64,000 nt of DNA from Polynucleobacter sp. HIN7 (GTDB taxonomy: Bacteria > Pseudomonadota > Gammaproteobacteria > Burkholderiales > Burkholderiaceae): positions 1,612,001 through 1,676,000 of the forward strand of contig NZ_AP028138.1 of assembly GCF_030297595.1 (NCBI RefSeq), read 5' to 3'. Under the pieces are notes generated by a model that saw only the letters and a program-made list of their open reading frames with translations, searched no databases and had not been told where the DNA came from. Positions within the stretch are counted from its first letter, which is position 1; each line of letters begins with the position of its first letter. Made by a program: the position numbers and the translations under genes. Shown here piece after piece: positions 10,126-19,402 of the stretch.

Positions 10126-10620
10126 ATGCGCTGGTTAGGTATCGATCCTGGCTTACGAACTACTGGCTTTGGAGTCATTGAACTTGAAGGCCAACAATTA
10201 CGCTACGTTAGTTCGGGCACGATTGAGAGTGGCGAGGTTGCCTTAGGCTTACCTCATCGTCTTGGAACCTTGTATCAAGGCGTCCAAGAGGTACTCCTTT
10301 GCTATCAGCCCGATGCCGCTGCCATTGAAGAAATCTTTTTAAACGTGAATCCACGCTCTACCCTGATGCTGGGTCAAGCGCGAGGTGCCGTGATTGCTGC
10401 CCTTGTATCGACTGGTCTTTCGGTCTCTGAATACAGCGCCCGTGGCGTCAAGCAGGCAATCGTCGGTACTGGCCGGGCCAACAAAACACAAATGCAAGAA
10501 ATGGTAAAGCGCTTACTCAAGCTCAAAAAAAGTCCATCACCCGATGCAGCCGATGCGCTTGGGGTCGCCATTTGTGCAGCTCACCATCATCAGGTTCAAA
10601 TGAGTAAAGCAAAGCGTTAA
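10126..10620 (+). CDS. ruvC: RuvC Holliday-junction endonuclease
   Basis: 164-residue resolvase cutting Holliday junctions symmetrically. The four acidic catalytic residues appear as D7 (LGIDPGL), E68 (AAIEEIF), D140 and D143 (SPDAADALG). It is slightly shorter than E. coli RuvC (173). It is followed by ruvA and ruvB in the same direction, forming a full ruvCAB set. No LexA-like box is visible upstream. Confidence 0.95.
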   Translation: MRWLGIDPGLRTTGFGVIELEGQQLRYVSSGTIESGEVALGLPHRLGTLYQGVQEVLLCYQPDAAAIEEIFLNVNPRSTLMLGQARGAVIAALVSTGLSVSEYSARGVKQAIVGTGRANKTQMQEMVKRLLKLKKSPSPDAADALGVAICAAHHHQVQMSKAKR

Positions 10621-10629
10621 GATAGAGGC

Positions 10630-11211
10630 ATGATTGGACGTATCCATGGCACGCTTATTACGATTTCAGCTCCTAAATTGCTGATTGATTGCCATGGGGT
10701 CGGCTACGAGGTCGACGTGCCAATGAGCACTCTCTATCAATTACCACCTGTGGGTCAAATGATTACCCTCCTCACGCATTTCCATGTGCGCGAGGATCAA
10801 CAACAATTGTTTGGTTTTGCCACCGAAGCCGAACGCAACGCCTTCCGAGCGCTTATCAAGATCAGCGGGGTTGGGGCACGTACTGCCCTAGCGGTACTAT
10901 CAGGTATGAGCGTGAGTGAGTTGATTCAAGCAATTGCTACCCAAGACCCAGGCACCTTAGTTCGGGTTCCTGGTATTGGCAAAAAGACGGCAGAACGCCT
11001 TTTGTTAGAACTCAAAGGTAAATTAGCCCCCGATTTAGGAATTTCCCAGAATCCATCTGGCAAGCCTGATACCACTTCCGAGGTGATTCAAGCATTGGTT
11101 TCCTTGGGATACTCGGATAAAGAGGCGCATCTGGCAGTTCGCCAAATCCCTGCCGATACCAGTGTCTCCGACGGGATTAAGATCGCCTTGAAATCTCTTT
11201 CAAAAGGTTAA
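10630..11211 (+). CDS. ruvA: RuvA Holliday-junction DNA helicase subunit
   Basis: 193 residues. RuvA tetramers bind the four-way junction and load RuvB. It begins MIGRIHGTL with an OB-fold (about 1-62), followed by tandem helix-hairpin-helix motifs ([15 protein letters not shown] and [17 protein letters not shown]) and a C-terminal domain III (about 145-193) that contacts RuvB. It starts 9 bp after ruvC and ends 3 bp before ruvB. Confidence 0.96.
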   Translation: MIGRIHGTLITISAPKLLIDCHGVGYEVDVPMSTLYQLPPVGQMITLLTHFHVREDQQQLFGFATEAERNAFRALIKISGVGARTALAVLSGMSVSELIQAIATQDPGTLVRVPGIGKKTAERLLLELKGKLAPDLGISQNPSGKPDTTSEVIQALVSLGYSDKEAHLAVRQIPADTSVSDGIKIALKSLSKG

Positions 11212-11214
11212 GTC

Positions 11215-12276
11215 GTGGTAATTCATACTGATAACTTAGATGCTAATGATGGTGATGAGCGGATTGTCAGCCCTGGGGCTGGGCAAGCTGAAGCCGTATT
11301 TGAGCGCGCCCTTCGACCAAAGCAGCTCGATGAATACGTTGGTCAAAGCAAAGCACGCTCACAACTTGAAATTTTTATCAATGCGACCCGTAAGCGCAAA
11401 GAAGCCTTAGATCATGTTTTATTGTTCGGCCCACCCGGTTTAGGCAAAACGACCCTAGCGCACATCATTGCCCGAGAGCTTGGGGTTAATCTTCGACAAA
11501 CTAGTGGTCCAGTATTGGATCGCCCCGGTGATCTTGCCGCACTTCTTACCAACCTCGAAGAAAACGATGTCCTATTTATTGATGAGATTCATCGGCTCTC
11601 ACCAGTCGTTGAAGAGATTCTTTATCCAGCTCTTGAGGATTATTCGCTCGATATCATGATTGGTGAGGGTCCTGCAGCCCGCAGTGTGAAGTTGGACCTC
11701 AAGCCCTTCACATTAATTGGAGCAACGACGCGTGCTGGTATGCTAACCAATCCCTTGCGCGATCGCTTTGGGATTGTGGCAAGACTTGAGTTTTATTCGT
11801 CCGCTGAGCTTACTAAAATTATTGAACGTTCGGCCACCTTACTGAATGCCCAGATTGATCCCCAGGGCGCAAGCGAGATCGCGCGTCGCGCCCGTGGCAC
11901 TCCTCGGATTGCGAACCGCTTACTTCGTAGGGTTCGGGACTATGCTGAGGTGAAGGGTAGTGGAGTAATCACAAAATCAATGGCTGACGCTGCCCTAGCC
12001 ATGCTAGATGTTGATCCGATGGGCTTTGATGTCATGGATCGCAAACTACTCGAGGCGATCTTGCATAAATTCAATGGAGGTCCAGTCGGTATTGATAACT
12101 TGGCTGCAGCCATTGGCGAAGAACGCGACACTATTGAAGACGTATTAGAACCCTTTCTGATTCAACAGGGATATTTACAACGCACCTCGCGTGGCCGCAT
12201 TGCGACTCGTCAGTGTTATGAGCATTTTGGCCTCAAGGCGCCAAGCAGCTCTGCAAACCTCGATTTGCTCGACTAA
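11215..12276 (+). CDS. ruvB: RuvB Holliday-junction branch-migration ATPase
   Basis: 353-residue AAA+ motor. Walker A is [12 protein letters not shown], Walker B is [10 protein letters not shown], and sensor 1 is GATTRAGML; a winged-helix DNA-binding domain forms the C-terminus. The start is GTG at 11215, giving MVIHTDNL, which matches the usual RuvB N-terminus. The gene ends 6 bp before the end of convergent tyrS. An inverted repeat at the junction may be a weak shared transcription end. Confidence 0.95.
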   Translation: MVIHTDNLDANDGDERIVSPGAGQAEAVFERALRPKQLDEYVGQSKARSQLEIFINATRKRKEALDHVLLFGPPGLGKTTLAHIIARELGVNLRQTSGPVLDRPGDLAALLTNLEENDVLFIDEIHRLSPVVEEILYPALEDYSLDIMIGEGPAARSVKLDLKPFTLIGATTRAGMLTNPLRDRFGIVARLEFYSSAELTKIIERSATLLNAQIDPQGASEIARRARGTPRIANRLLRRVRDYAEVKGSGVITKSMADAALAMLDVDPMGFDVMDRKLLEAILHKFNGGPVGIDNLAAAIGEERDTIEDVLEPFLIQQGYLQRTSRGRIATRQCYEHFGLKAPSSSANLDLLD

Positions 12277-12302
12277 GTGACCTTATTTTAAGAGCGTCAC
12301 TT
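12275..12302. repeat. Inverted repeat at the ruvB/tyrS convergent junction
   Basis: AAGTGAC (12275-12281) and GTCACTT (12296-12302) form a perfect 7-bp stem, and CTTA/TAAG inside the 14-nt loop could extend it. It covers both stop regions. No T-run follows on either strand, so it is not a canonical intrinsic terminator; a bidirectional transcript end is only a guess. Confidence 0.35.
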
Positions 12303-13509
12303 TGGCAAAGCGGCGCTTACCAACTTGAACCACATAAGTGCCGGGTTCCAATTTCAGGGTCTTATCACTCACAACTGATCCATCAATCCGTACACCATGT
12401 TGCTCAATATTGCGGTTCGCCTCCGAGGTCGATGGCACCAAATTAGCAGCCTTCAAAAGAGCAGCAATACCGAGCGGAGCCCCCGTTAACTCAAGCGTAG
12501 GAATATCGTCGGGTATTCCGCCTTTGGCGCGATGATTAAAGTCTTCCAGCGCCTTCTCTGCAGCTACCTGCGAATGAAAACGGGCCACAATCTCTTGACC
12601 CAATAACACTTTGCAATCCCGCGGATTTCGACCCGCCGCCACCTCTTGCCTCATGAGATCGATTTCGGCCATCGGTCTAAATGACAATAATGTGAAGTAG
12701 CTCCACATGAGCTCATCGGAAATACTCATCACCTTGCCAAACATCTCATTGGCGGGCTCGTTGATACCGATGTAATTGCCCTTGGACTTACTCATCTTCT
12801 CAACCCCATCAAGACCCACCAAAAGAGGCATAGTCAAGATGCATTGCGGCTCTTGGCCATACTCTTTTTGTAATTCGCGCCCGACGAGAAGATTAAATTT
12901 TTGATCGGTGCCCCCAAGCTCTAAATCACTTTGTAAGGCCACTGAGTCATAACCCTGCATGAGTGGATACAAAAACTCGTGCACCGAAATCGGCACACCA
13001 CCCCGATAGCGCTTGGTAAAGTCATCGCGCTCTAGCATCCGAGCCACCGTGTATTTAGCCGCCAACGTTATCATGCCGCGCGCGCCTAAGGCATCGCACC
13101 ACTCGCTGTTGTAACGTACTTCCGTTTTACTGGGATCTAAGATGATGCTAGCTTGCTGATAATACGTTTTTGCATTGACTGCAATCTCTTCTGGGGTTAA
13201 TGGCGGACGGGTGCTATTGCGCCCAGACGGATCGCCAATCATGCTGGTAAAGTCGCCAATCAAGAAAATGACGGTATGACCTAGATCTTGTAGCTGACGT
13301 AGCTTGTTTAGAACAACCGTATGCCCCAAATGAATATCCGGTGCAGTTGGATCCAGGCCCAATTTAATTCGTAAGGGTTTGCGGGTTGCTTCGCTGCGCG
13401 CTAATTTTTGCAACCAATCTGCCTCGACCAATAACTCCTCACAGCCACGCTTGGTAACTTCCATAGCCTCAAGAACGCGTGGGGTTACCGGATAGGGTTT
13501 TGTGCTCAT
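12283..13509 (-). CDS. tyrS: Tyrosyl-tRNA synthetase
   Basis: 408-residue class I synthetase. The HIGH-type motif reads [10 protein letters not shown] and the KMSKS loop is [10 protein letters not shown]; a C-terminal S4-like RNA-binding domain spans about residues 345-408. The KMSKS form and the length suit the TyrRS subgroup common in betaproteobacteria. It is divergent from anmK across 80 bp. A minus-strand TTGAGA with TAACGA 17 bp downstream is a weak promoter candidate. Confidence 0.95.
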   Translation of the reverse strand: MSTKPYPVTPRVLEAMEVTKRGCEELLVEADWLQKLARSEATRKPLRIKLGLDPTAPDIHLGHTVVLNKLRQLQDLGHTVIFLIGDFTSMIGDPSGRNSTRPPLTPEEIAVNAKTYYQQASIILDPSKTEVRYNSEWCDALGARGMITLAAKYTVARMLERDDFTKRYRGGVPISVHEFLYPLMQGYDSVALQSDLELGGTDQKFNLLVGRELQKEYGQEPQCILTMPLLVGLDGVEKMSKSKGNYIGINEPANEMFGKVMSISDELMWSYFTLLSFRPMAEIDLMRQEVAAGRNPRDCKVLLGQEIVARFHSQVAAEKALEDFNHRAKGGIPDDIPTLELTGAPLGIAALLKAANLVPSTSEANRNIEQHGVRIDGSVVSDKTLKLEPGTYVVQVGKRRFAKVTLLK

Positions 13510-13589
13510 GCCTAATTTTTTCAGTTAAATTAAGGGTTTAATATCGTTAACGTGATATTGTCGCATTCTCAAGAAAGTTCGCTACACCC

Positions 13590-14735
13590 TTGAATTCTAA
13601 TCAAGCAAACGCCTCGAGCTCTCTATGGATTGGGCTCATGTCGGGAACCAGCCTCGATGGTATCGATGCAGTCTTGGCCGAAATCGATGCTACTGGCAAA
13701 GCCCGACTGATTCAGTCGCATAGTGTTGGTTTTGATGCGGACCTGAGATCGGAGCTTGCCGAATTGCAATTTGCTTGCAGCAACGAGCTTCACCGCGAAC
13801 ACCTTGCAGCCAACGCGCTTGCCAATGCCTATGCACAGGTATGTCAAGAGCTGTTGCGGATTCAAAATATCCAACCAAGTGCAGTCAGTGCAATTGGTGC
13901 CCATGGGCAAACACTGCGTCATCAACCCGCTTCTGATCCGCTTAAAAGCTATACCCATCAGAGCCTAAATGCAGCCTTATTGGCTGAACTCACCGGAATC
14001 AAGGTCATTGCTAATTTTCGTGCGCGCGATATGGCCGCTGGTGGCCAAGGTGCACCTCTAGTACCCGCCTTTCATCGTGAGCAGTTTTATGATCCCCTTG
14101 AAAATCGCGCCATTTTGAACATTGGTGGGATTGCTAATTTAACGATTCTTCCAGCATCCGGTGAAGTAACTGGTTTTGATTGTGGGCCAGGTAATTTATT
14201 ACTCGATGCCTGGGTGCATCATCATCTTGGAAGAGCGTTTGACGATGACGGGCGGTGGGCCAGTACGGGTAAACCCAATTCAGAACTCTTAGCACGGATG
14301 TTACAAGATCCTTACTTTGCAAAGCATCCTCCAAAGAGTACGGGGCGTGACCACTTTAATTTGCAATGGCTAAACAGTTTGATGACAGGGCTCTCGATTG
14401 CCCCTGAAGATGTTCAAGCTACCCTCTTGCAGCTCACGATTGATAGCACCCTTGGTGCATTGCGATCGTTTGCAAGCAATACTCAGACCCTAATCGTGTG
14501 CGGGGGCGGTGTTAAGAATATTGCCTTACTTGAGCTTCTTAAAATTCAGGCGCGTCATCAACTACCGAACCTAAGGATTGCGTCATCAGCCCAATTTGGG
14601 ATTGATCCCCAGTTGGTCGAAGGTCTCGCGTTTGCCTGGCTAGCCTGGGCCTTCATGCAAAAACGGCCAGCAAATGTGCCGGCCGTCACTGGAGCAAAAG
14701 GTTTACGAATCCTTGGGACGCTCTACCCCGTCTGA
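13590..14735 (+). CDS. anmK: Anhydro-N-acetylmuramic acid kinase AnmK
   Basis: 381-residue kinase that hydrates and phosphorylates 1,6-anhydro-MurNAc to MurNAc-6-phosphate during peptidoglycan recycling. The N-terminal ATP-binding motif GLMSGTSLDGIDAVL and the later FDCGPGNLLLDAW and IVCGGGVKN segments are diagnostic. The start is TTG at 13590; the next in-frame ATG lies inside the ATP-binding motif and would truncate it. With amgK and murU in the same window, the product can enter the MurU route after dephosphorylation, a step (MupP in Pseudomonas) not seen here. Confidence 0.92.
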   Translation: MNSNQANASSSLWIGLMSGTSLDGIDAVLAEIDATGKARLIQSHSVGFDADLRSELAELQFACSNELHREHLAANALANAYAQVCQELLRIQNIQPSAVSAIGAHGQTLRHQPASDPLKSYTHQSLNAALLAELTGIKVIANFRARDMAAGGQGAPLVPAFHREQFYDPLENRAILNIGGIANLTILPASGEVTGFDCGPGNLLLDAWVHHHLGRAFDDDGRWASTGKPNSELLARMLQDPYFAKHPPKSTGRDHFNLQWLNSLMTGLSIAPEDVQATLLQLTIDSTLGALRSFASNTQTLIVCGGGVKNIALLELLKIQARHQLPNLRIASSAQFGIDPQLVEGLAFAWLAWAFMQKRPANVPAVTGAKGLRILGTLYPV

Positions 14736-14741
14736 AATCAA

Positions 14742-15122
14742 TTAGGCTGAAAAAGATGATCCGCATCCACAGGTGGTGGTTGCATTTGGATTTTTGATCA
14801 CGAACTGCGAACCGTTGATATCTTCTTTGTAGTCAATCTCTGCGCCAACAAGATATTGAAAGCTCATCGAATCGACCAACAAGGTCACCCCGTTTTTTTC
14901 AAAACTGGTGTCATCTTCATTAACAGCGTCATCAAAAGTAAACCCATACTGAAATCCTGAACATCCACCACCCTGAACAAAGACACGAAGCTTTAACTCA
15001 GGATTTCCTTCTTCGGCAATTAAGTCAGCAACCTTAGCGGCTGCACTATCGGTAAATATCAATGGCACTGGTGGCTCAGCCATGGCTGAAGCTTGATCAA
15101 CAGCGGTATTGGTAGCGGTCAT
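14742..15122 (-). CDS. erpA: ErpA-type A-type iron-sulfur carrier
   Basis: 126-residue A-type carrier that delivers Fe-S clusters to apo-proteins. The three conserved cysteines are C54 ([10 protein letters not shown]) and C118/C120 (TTTCGCGSS). A variable N-terminal tail of about 20 residues precedes the HesB/IscA fold. The ribosome-binding site GGGAG lies just before the ATG, and TACAAT (15159-15154, minus) is a likely -10. It is convergent with anmK, the stop codons being 6 bp apart. Confidence 0.9.
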   Translation of the reverse strand: MTATNTAVDQASAMAEPPVPLIFTDSAAAKVADLIAEEGNPELKLRVFVQGGGCSGFQYGFTFDDAVNEDDTSFEKNGVTLLVDSMSFQYLVGAEIDYKEDINGSQFVIKNPNATTTCGCGSSFSA

Positions 15123-15190
15123 GATTACTCCCTTTTAAGCATCTATACGATTGATTGTAGGCTCTAATTCCCCTATTTGCACAGGGTGAA

Positions 15191-16249
15191 TCATGGCATG
15201 AGGGCGATCTGCTCTAGGCCCATGGATTCAGGAAAGCCAAACATGATGTTTAGGCACTGGACTCCTTGGCCCGAGGCACCCTTCACCAAATTATCTTCAA
15301 CCACCAAAATGACGAGGATATCGCCACCGCCAGGACGATGAACCGCAATCTTCATGCCATTACTACCCCGCACTGAGCGGGTTTCTGGATGGCTACCCGC
15401 TGGCATGATATCCACGAAGGGCTCATTGGCATAAAAACTTTCATATAGGGCCTGAAAGTCGACCGATCTACCCTCTGCGGTTAATTGAACGTATAGGGTC
15501 GAGTGGATCCCCCGAATCATCGGGGTTAGATGAGGCACAAAGGTCAACGCTACCTGATCATGCCCTGCAATGGCCTTTAAGCCTTGCGTAATCTCAGGTA
15601 GATGGCGATGGCCCTTAACGGCATACGCTTTGAAGTTATCGCTCGCTTCAGATAGCAAGGTAGCAATTTCAGCTTTACGGCCCGCACCAGAAGTTCCAGA
15701 TTTACAGTCGGCAATGATTCGTTGGGCATCAATGAGCGGCTTTGGGAACCCGTTCTTTGGTGATAACAATGGAGCGAGCCCTAACTGTACGGATGTTGGA
15801 TAGCAACCTGCTAAGCCAACAACCCGAGCCTCTTTGATTTTCTCCCGATTGATTTCAGGCAAACCATAAACAGCTTCCCTCAAGATGTCTGGGCATGCGT
15901 GCGGCATTCCATACCATTGCTCAAAGACCTTGGTGTCTTGAAGACGAAAGTCTGCGGCAAGATCCAATATCTTCACGTTGGCTGCGAGTAATTCTTTAGC
16001 TTGCGCCATTGCCACACCGTGAGGAGTCGCAAAAAATACAGCGTCACACTCAGTAAGCTTGGCATTCTCTGGTGTCGTAAATTTCAAATCCACGCGATTG
16101 CGTAAGGATGGAAACATTTCAGCAACGGCCATGCCAGCTTCAGATCGAGAAGTGATCGAATGCAGTTGAACCTGAGGATGCTGGGCTAAAAGACGAAGCA
16201 ATTCAACGCCTGTATACCCCGTGCCACCCACAATACCGACTTTAATCAT
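15191..16249 (-). CDS. argC: ArgC, N-acetyl-gamma-glutamyl-phosphate reductase
   Basis: 352 residues; NADPH-dependent reduction in arginine biosynthesis. The Rossmann motif [17 protein letters not shown] is at the N-terminus and the catalytic Cys lies in [15 protein letters not shown] chose the ATG at 16249 because GGAG sits about 8 nt before it and the protein then begins MIKVGIVGG; a GTG at 16267 would add six unlikely residues. Other arginine genes are not in this window. Confidence 0.94.
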   Translation of the reverse strand: MIKVGIVGGTGYTGVELLRLLAQHPQVQLHSITSRSEAGMAVAEMFPSLRNRVDLKFTTPENAKLTECDAVFFATPHGVAMAQAKELLAANVKILDLAADFRLQDTKVFEQWYGMPHACPDILREAVYGLPEINREKIKEARVVGLAGCYPTSVQLGLAPLLSPKNGFPKPLIDAQRIIADCKSGTSGAGRKAEIATLLSEASDNFKAYAVKGHRHLPEITQGLKAIAGHDQVALTFVPHLTPMIRGIHSTLYVQLTAEGRSVDFQALYESFYANEPFVDIMPAGSHPETRSVRGSNGMKIAVHRPGGGDILVILVVEDNLVKGASGQGVQCLNIMFGFPESMGLEQIALMP

Positions 16250-16289
16250 GCTCTTCTCCGTTGCCACTCATCAATAAGCAAATTGTATA

Positions 16290-16315
16290 AAAATAAAGGG
16301 CCGCATTAGCGGCCC
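16290..16315 (-). terminator. Intrinsic terminator after rpsI
   Basis: Read on the minus strand, GGGCCGC/GCGGCCC (16315-16309 with 16304-16298) form a 7-bp GC stem with a 4-nt loop, followed by TTTATTTTT. It ends the rplM-rpsI transcript. A TATACAATT lies immediately after the T-rich tract and may be the -10 of argC. Confidence 0.8.
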
Positions 16316-16337
16316 CTTCCAGACATTTCGGTGTCGC

Positions 16338-16730
16338 TTAACGCTTACTAAATTGCTTACGACGGCGAGCGCCGTGTAAACCAACTTTTTTACGCTCAAC
16401 CTCACGAGCATCACGAGTCACCAATCCAGCTTTTGACAGGGTTGGCTTGAGAGCCGCATCATAATCAATCAGCGCACGGGTTACGCCATGACGCACTGCG
16501 CCAGCTTGGCCGGTCTCGCCGCCACCACTAACGTTCACTTGAATATCAAACGTGGTTAGATTGCTAGTCAGCGCTAAAGGCTGACGTGCAATCATGCGTG
16601 AGGTTTCACGAGCAAAATAAGCGTCAATGGGCTTACCATTCACGGTAATCTCGCCCTTACCTGATTTAATGAAGACGCGAGCCACTGAGCTCTTGCGACG
16701 TCCTGTTCCGTAGTTCCAATTTCCGTACAT
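16338..16730 (-). CDS. rpsI: 30S ribosomal protein S9
   Basis: 130 residues, the standard S9 length. Family landmarks are [14 protein letters not shown] near the N-terminus, the glycine-rich [14 protein letters not shown] and the basic tail ending RRKQFSKR that reaches the P-site tRNA. It is co-transcribed behind rplM with a 9-bp gap, the conserved L13-S9 pair. Confidence 0.98.
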   Translation of the reverse strand: MYGNWNYGTGRRKSSVARVFIKSGKGEITVNGKPIDAYFARETSRMIARQPLALTSNLTTFDIQVNVSGGGETGQAGAVRHGVTRALIDYDAALKPTLSKAGLVTRDAREVERKKVGLHGARRRKQFSKR

Positions 16731-16739
16731 ATCGCTTCC

Positions 16740-17168
16740 TTAAATCTCTAAAGGTTTAGGCTGTTGAGCCGCGTGGGGATGCGTAGCATCGCCATAGACT
16801 TTGAGCTTCTTGATCATGGCGTAGCCAAGGGGGCCTTTAGGCAACATGCCTTTCACGGCCTTCTCAAGAGCGCGCGCTGGAAAGCGTGCCTGCATCTTGT
16901 CAAAGTTGGTCGAGCTAATACCACCAGGATAGCCACTATGACGGTAATAAATCTTATTAAGTCCCTTACTTCCAGTGACGCGAAGTTTGGATGAGTTAAT
17001 AACGACAATGAAATCGCCAGTATCGACGTGAGGGGTAAATTCGGGTTTGTGCTTGCCGCGTAAACGGAGTGCCACTTCACTGGCGACACGACCGAGGACT
17101 TTGTCCGTAGCGTCAATCACGAACCACTCGCGCTTTACCTCATGCGGTTTTGCGGAAAAGGTTTTCAT
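16740..17168 (-). CDS. rplM: 50S ribosomal protein L13
   Basis: 142 residues beginning [15 protein letters not shown], the usual L13 start; an ATG 12 bp upstream is in frame but would add an atypical MKVI. The GHxP-type core [14 protein letters not shown] and KMLPKGPLG are present. The likely transcript leader runs from about 17290, since TATACAAT lies just beyond the T-tract of the preceding small-RNA terminator. No L13 leader structure is recognisable with confidence. Confidence 0.97.
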   Translation of the reverse strand: MKTFSAKPHEVKREWFVIDATDKVLGRVASEVALRLRGKHKPEFTPHVDTGDFIVVINSSKLRVTGSKGLNKIYYRHSGYPGGISSTNFDKMQARFPARALEKAVKGMLPKGPLGYAMIKKLKVYGDATHPHAAQQPKPLEI

Positions 17169-17320
17169 GATTACTTTCAAATTGTTTGGTCAACATACTC
17201 CAACTCAGAAATCGCACTTTGGCTCCGCTTATGTTTGCAGGCTCGCAGATCAAACTTCTCAATTGGTCCAACAAATTACCGCTGACCGAATCGGTAATTC
17301 AGTAAAGCATTGAATTGTAT

Positions 17321-17349
17321 ATCAAAAAAAACCCGGGAATCAATCCCGG
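17321..17349 (-). terminator. Intrinsic terminator of the candidate small RNA
   Basis: On the minus strand a 9-bp perfect stem (AACCCGGGA with TCCCGGGTT, 5-nt loop) is followed by an eight-T tract. The plus strand has no T-run after the stem, so it works only on the minus strand. TATACAATT directly downstream may be the rplM -10 box, and a TTGATT inside the hairpin region could act as its -35. Confidence 0.8.
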
Positions 17350-17445
17350 GTTGAAATCCACCAATGTTTGGGTGGAGGAGACATCAGTAGAATGCAAACT
17401 TGATATTCAAAAAACGACTTTAAGTAAATCAAGGTTGACATCAAT
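17321..17445 (-). ncRNA. Candidate small RNA (or small mRNA) with CUCCUCC motif and own terminator
   Basis: A self-contained minus-strand unit in the 404-bp gap between rplM and the OsmC gene. TTGCAA (17480-17475) and TAAAAT (17457-17452) are spaced 17 bp, predicting a start near 17445. The unit ends in a strong terminator, stem AACCCGGGA/TCCCGGGTT followed by eight T. Between them lie CTCCTCC (17380-17374), complementary to Shine-Dalgarno sequences, and a small CCACC/GGTGG hairpin. A 33-codon ORF (17441-17340) fills the unit, has no Shine-Dalgarno and ends inside the terminator, so coding is possible but unproven. An alternative is that the terminator ends read-through from rnpB. Confidence 0.4.
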
Positions 17446-17584
17446 GAAGAAATTTTAGGACTAAATCTTGTGCATTGCAAGAAAAAATTTGGGTTTACCC
17501 TATCTTTTATATAAGACTTACAGAGCCACTTTTTGATATAACGTATTGATTTAAATAGAAATATTATTATTTGAGGATTTTTAT

Positions 17585-18010
17585 ATGATGGAATGCAAAA
17601 TAAACTGGTTGCCTGATGCTGGGATGGCGTTTATGGCACAGACGGGTACAGGTCATATCCTCAATATGGATGGTGCCCCTGAAGCTGGTGGAAATAACTT
17701 AGCGCCTCGCCCGATGGAGCTCTTACTGGCAGGCGCCGGGGGTTGTACAGCCTTTGATGTGGTTTTAATCCTACAGCGCTCCCGTCAAGCTGTGAGCGGC
17801 TGTGAGGTGTTTGTAAAAGCTGAGCGCGCAGAATCCGATCCGAAGGTATTCACCAAAATAAATTTACATTTTTTGGTGAAGGGCTCGAACTTAGATCCCA
17901 GTAAGGTTGAACGGGCGATTACGCTGTCTCACGACAAGTATTGCTCAGCCACTGCAATGCTTGGCAAAACAGCTGAAATTACATATAGCTTTGAGGTAAT
18001 GCAGAGTTAA
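17585..18010 (+). CDS. OsmC-family peroxiredoxin-like protein (YhfA-like)
   Basis: 141 residues of the OsmC/Ohr fold. Two conserved cysteines are visible, in GAGGCTAFDVV (about residue 58) and DKYCSATAML (about 120), the thiol pair used to reduce organic hydroperoxides in characterised members. The pattern is closer to the YhfA subgroup than to Ohr. GAGG lies 8 nt before the ATG at 17585; an adjacent ATG at 17588 is equivalent. The upstream DNA is AT-rich; TTGATA with TAGAAA 17 bp on is a weak promoter guess. The stop codon lies within the 3' end of rnpB on the other strand. Confidence 0.82.
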   Translation: MMECKINWLPDAGMAFMAQTGTGHILNMDGAPEAGGNNLAPRPMELLLAGAGGCTAFDVVLILQRSRQAVSGCEVFVKAERAESDPKVFTKINLHFLVKGSNLDPSKVERAITLSHDKYCSATAMLGKTAEITYSFEVMQS

Positions 18011-18307
18011 CCGATAAGCCGGATTCTGTCGCCCTAATTTGCATTAGGGGGCAATCATTCCTCTAGGCCTGCAGTTACCTACAGGCTCAAGCTCCCTACC
18101 CGCAAACTCGACGGGCCATGTCAACATTTGCTTACTTGGGATTGCTCCGAGTGGAGGTTGCCGCGTTTCACCGTAACTCAATACGCTCGTCTCTGTGGCC
18201 CTATTCCGCACGTCACCGTGGATGGCTGTTAGCCAACACCCTGCCCTATGGAGTCCGGACTTTCCTCTCCCTTCTTACGAAAGCAGCGATTGCCTGGTTA
18301 ACTCTGC
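18001..18307 (-). ncRNA. rnpB: RNase P RNA (M1 RNA)
   Basis: Catalytic RNA of RNase P, which trims tRNA 5' ends. The universally conserved segments are visible on the minus strand: GAGGAAAGTCCGGACTCC near the 5' end, AGGGCAGGGTGTTGGC, ACGGTGAAACGCGGCAACC in the middle and GACAGAATCCGGCTTATCGG at the 3' end. The ends are set by a perfect 12-bp P1 helix, GCAGAGTTAACC (18307-18296) with GGTTAACTCTGC (18012-18001). At about 307 nt it is shorter than E. coli M1 (377). A TAGACT (18319-18314) places a plausible start at 18307. The last 10 nt overlap the OsmC gene. Confidence 0.95.
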
Positions 18308-18347
18308 GATGACAGTCTAAACGAGGAAACGAATTTGCACTGCTAAA

Positions 18348-19400
18348 TTAATGGGCGATGGACCAGCCGATGGTTTCACCCGCGCGCAAAGGCACCAGGA
18401 TCGAAGCGCCCATAGGGTACTCAAATGGTACAGTCTGCGGTTGATTAATCAGAGTAATTGTTTCTGTATGTCGTGGTAAGCCGTAATAGTCAGCACCAAA
18501 ATGACTGGCAAATCCCTCGAGTCGATCAAGTTTCCCAACACCATCAAAAGCCTCTGCGTAGAGACCCAGTGCATTATGCGCGGTATAGCACCCCGCACAC
18601 CCACAGCTACTCTCTTTTTCCCCTTTTGGATGAGGAGCACTATCGGTTCCTAAGAAGAAACGAGGGTTACCGCTGGTTGCCATTTCCACTAATGCAACTC
18701 GATGCTCCTCACGCTTTAGAACTGGTAAGCAATAGTGGTGAGGACGAATACCGCCAGTAAACAAACTATTTCGGTTCATGAGTAAATGGTGAGCGGTAAT
18801 CGTCGCAGCCAGGGTGTTCTTGCCATTGGTATTTGCATCACGCACATAGTGGGCCGCCTGCTTCGTCGTAATGTGCTCAAACACGATACGGAGTTCTGGG
18901 AAATGCTTACGAATAGGGTCCAAGATGCGATCAATAAATACCGCTTCACGATCAAAGATATCAATCGCCTGCTCAGTAACTTCACCATGAATTAATAGGG
19001 GTACCGAATAACGCTGCATCGCCTCTAGGGCAGGGTATGCCTTTTTAATATCTGTGACACCACCATCGCTATTCGTTGTTGCGCCCGCGGGATACAACTT
19101 AAATCCAATAATGCCATTCTCGCTGGCTTTTTTAACCTCGTTCGCTGACGTATTGTCAGTGAGATACAAGGTCATGAGCGGGGAGAAATGACTGATTCCC
19201 AGTTGTTTTAATGCCTTCCGAATCCGAGCCTCATAGGCTTTGGCTAAATCAACCGTTGTAACTGGTGGCTTCAAGTTAGGCATGATGATTGCGCGTCCAA
19301 ATTGGGCAGCAGTATGCGCTAAGACATCATTTAAGACAGCGCCATCTCGAACATGCAAATGCCAATCGTCTGGGCGCGTGATGGTAAGCGTTCTGTTCAT
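18348..19400 (-). CDS. pyrC: Dihydroorotase PyrC
   Basis: 350-residue zinc amidohydrolase closing the dihydroorotate ring in pyrimidine synthesis. It is of the short E. coli PyrC type. The first metal ligands are in DDWHLHVRDG, the carbamylated lysine is in GFKLYPAGATTNSDGG, and later ligands include HGEVT and FEHITT. It begins 2 bp after the glycerate kinase stop, so the two are co-transcribed; rnpB starts some 40 bp after its stop. Confidence 0.95.
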   Translation of the reverse strand: MNRTLTITRPDDWHLHVRDGAVLNDVLAHTAAQFGRAIIMPNLKPPVTTVDLAKAYEARIRKALKQLGISHFSPLMTLYLTDNTSANEVKKASENGIIGFKLYPAGATTNSDGGVTDIKKAYPALEAMQRYSVPLLIHGEVTEQAIDIFDREAVFIDRILDPIRKHFPELRIVFEHITTKQAAHYVRDANTNGKNTLAATITAHHLLMNRNSLFTGGIRPHHYCLPVLKREEHRVALVEMATSGNPRFFLGTDSAPHPKGEKESSCGCAGCYTAHNALGLYAEAFDGVGKLDRLEGFASHFGADYYGLPRHTETITLINQPQTVPFEYPMGASILVPLRAGETIGWSIAH

Positions 19401-19402
19401 GG

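Noticed and set aside
17392..17403. Tiny plus-strand ORF (three codons) behind GGAGGAG
   Set aside because: A good ribosome-binding match but only MQT; the GGAGGAG is better explained as the complement of the CUCCUCC motif of the minus-strand unit.
18118..18312. 64-codon plus-strand ORF
   Set aside because: It lies entirely antisense to RNase P RNA up to its 5' end; the conserved RNA explains the sequence.
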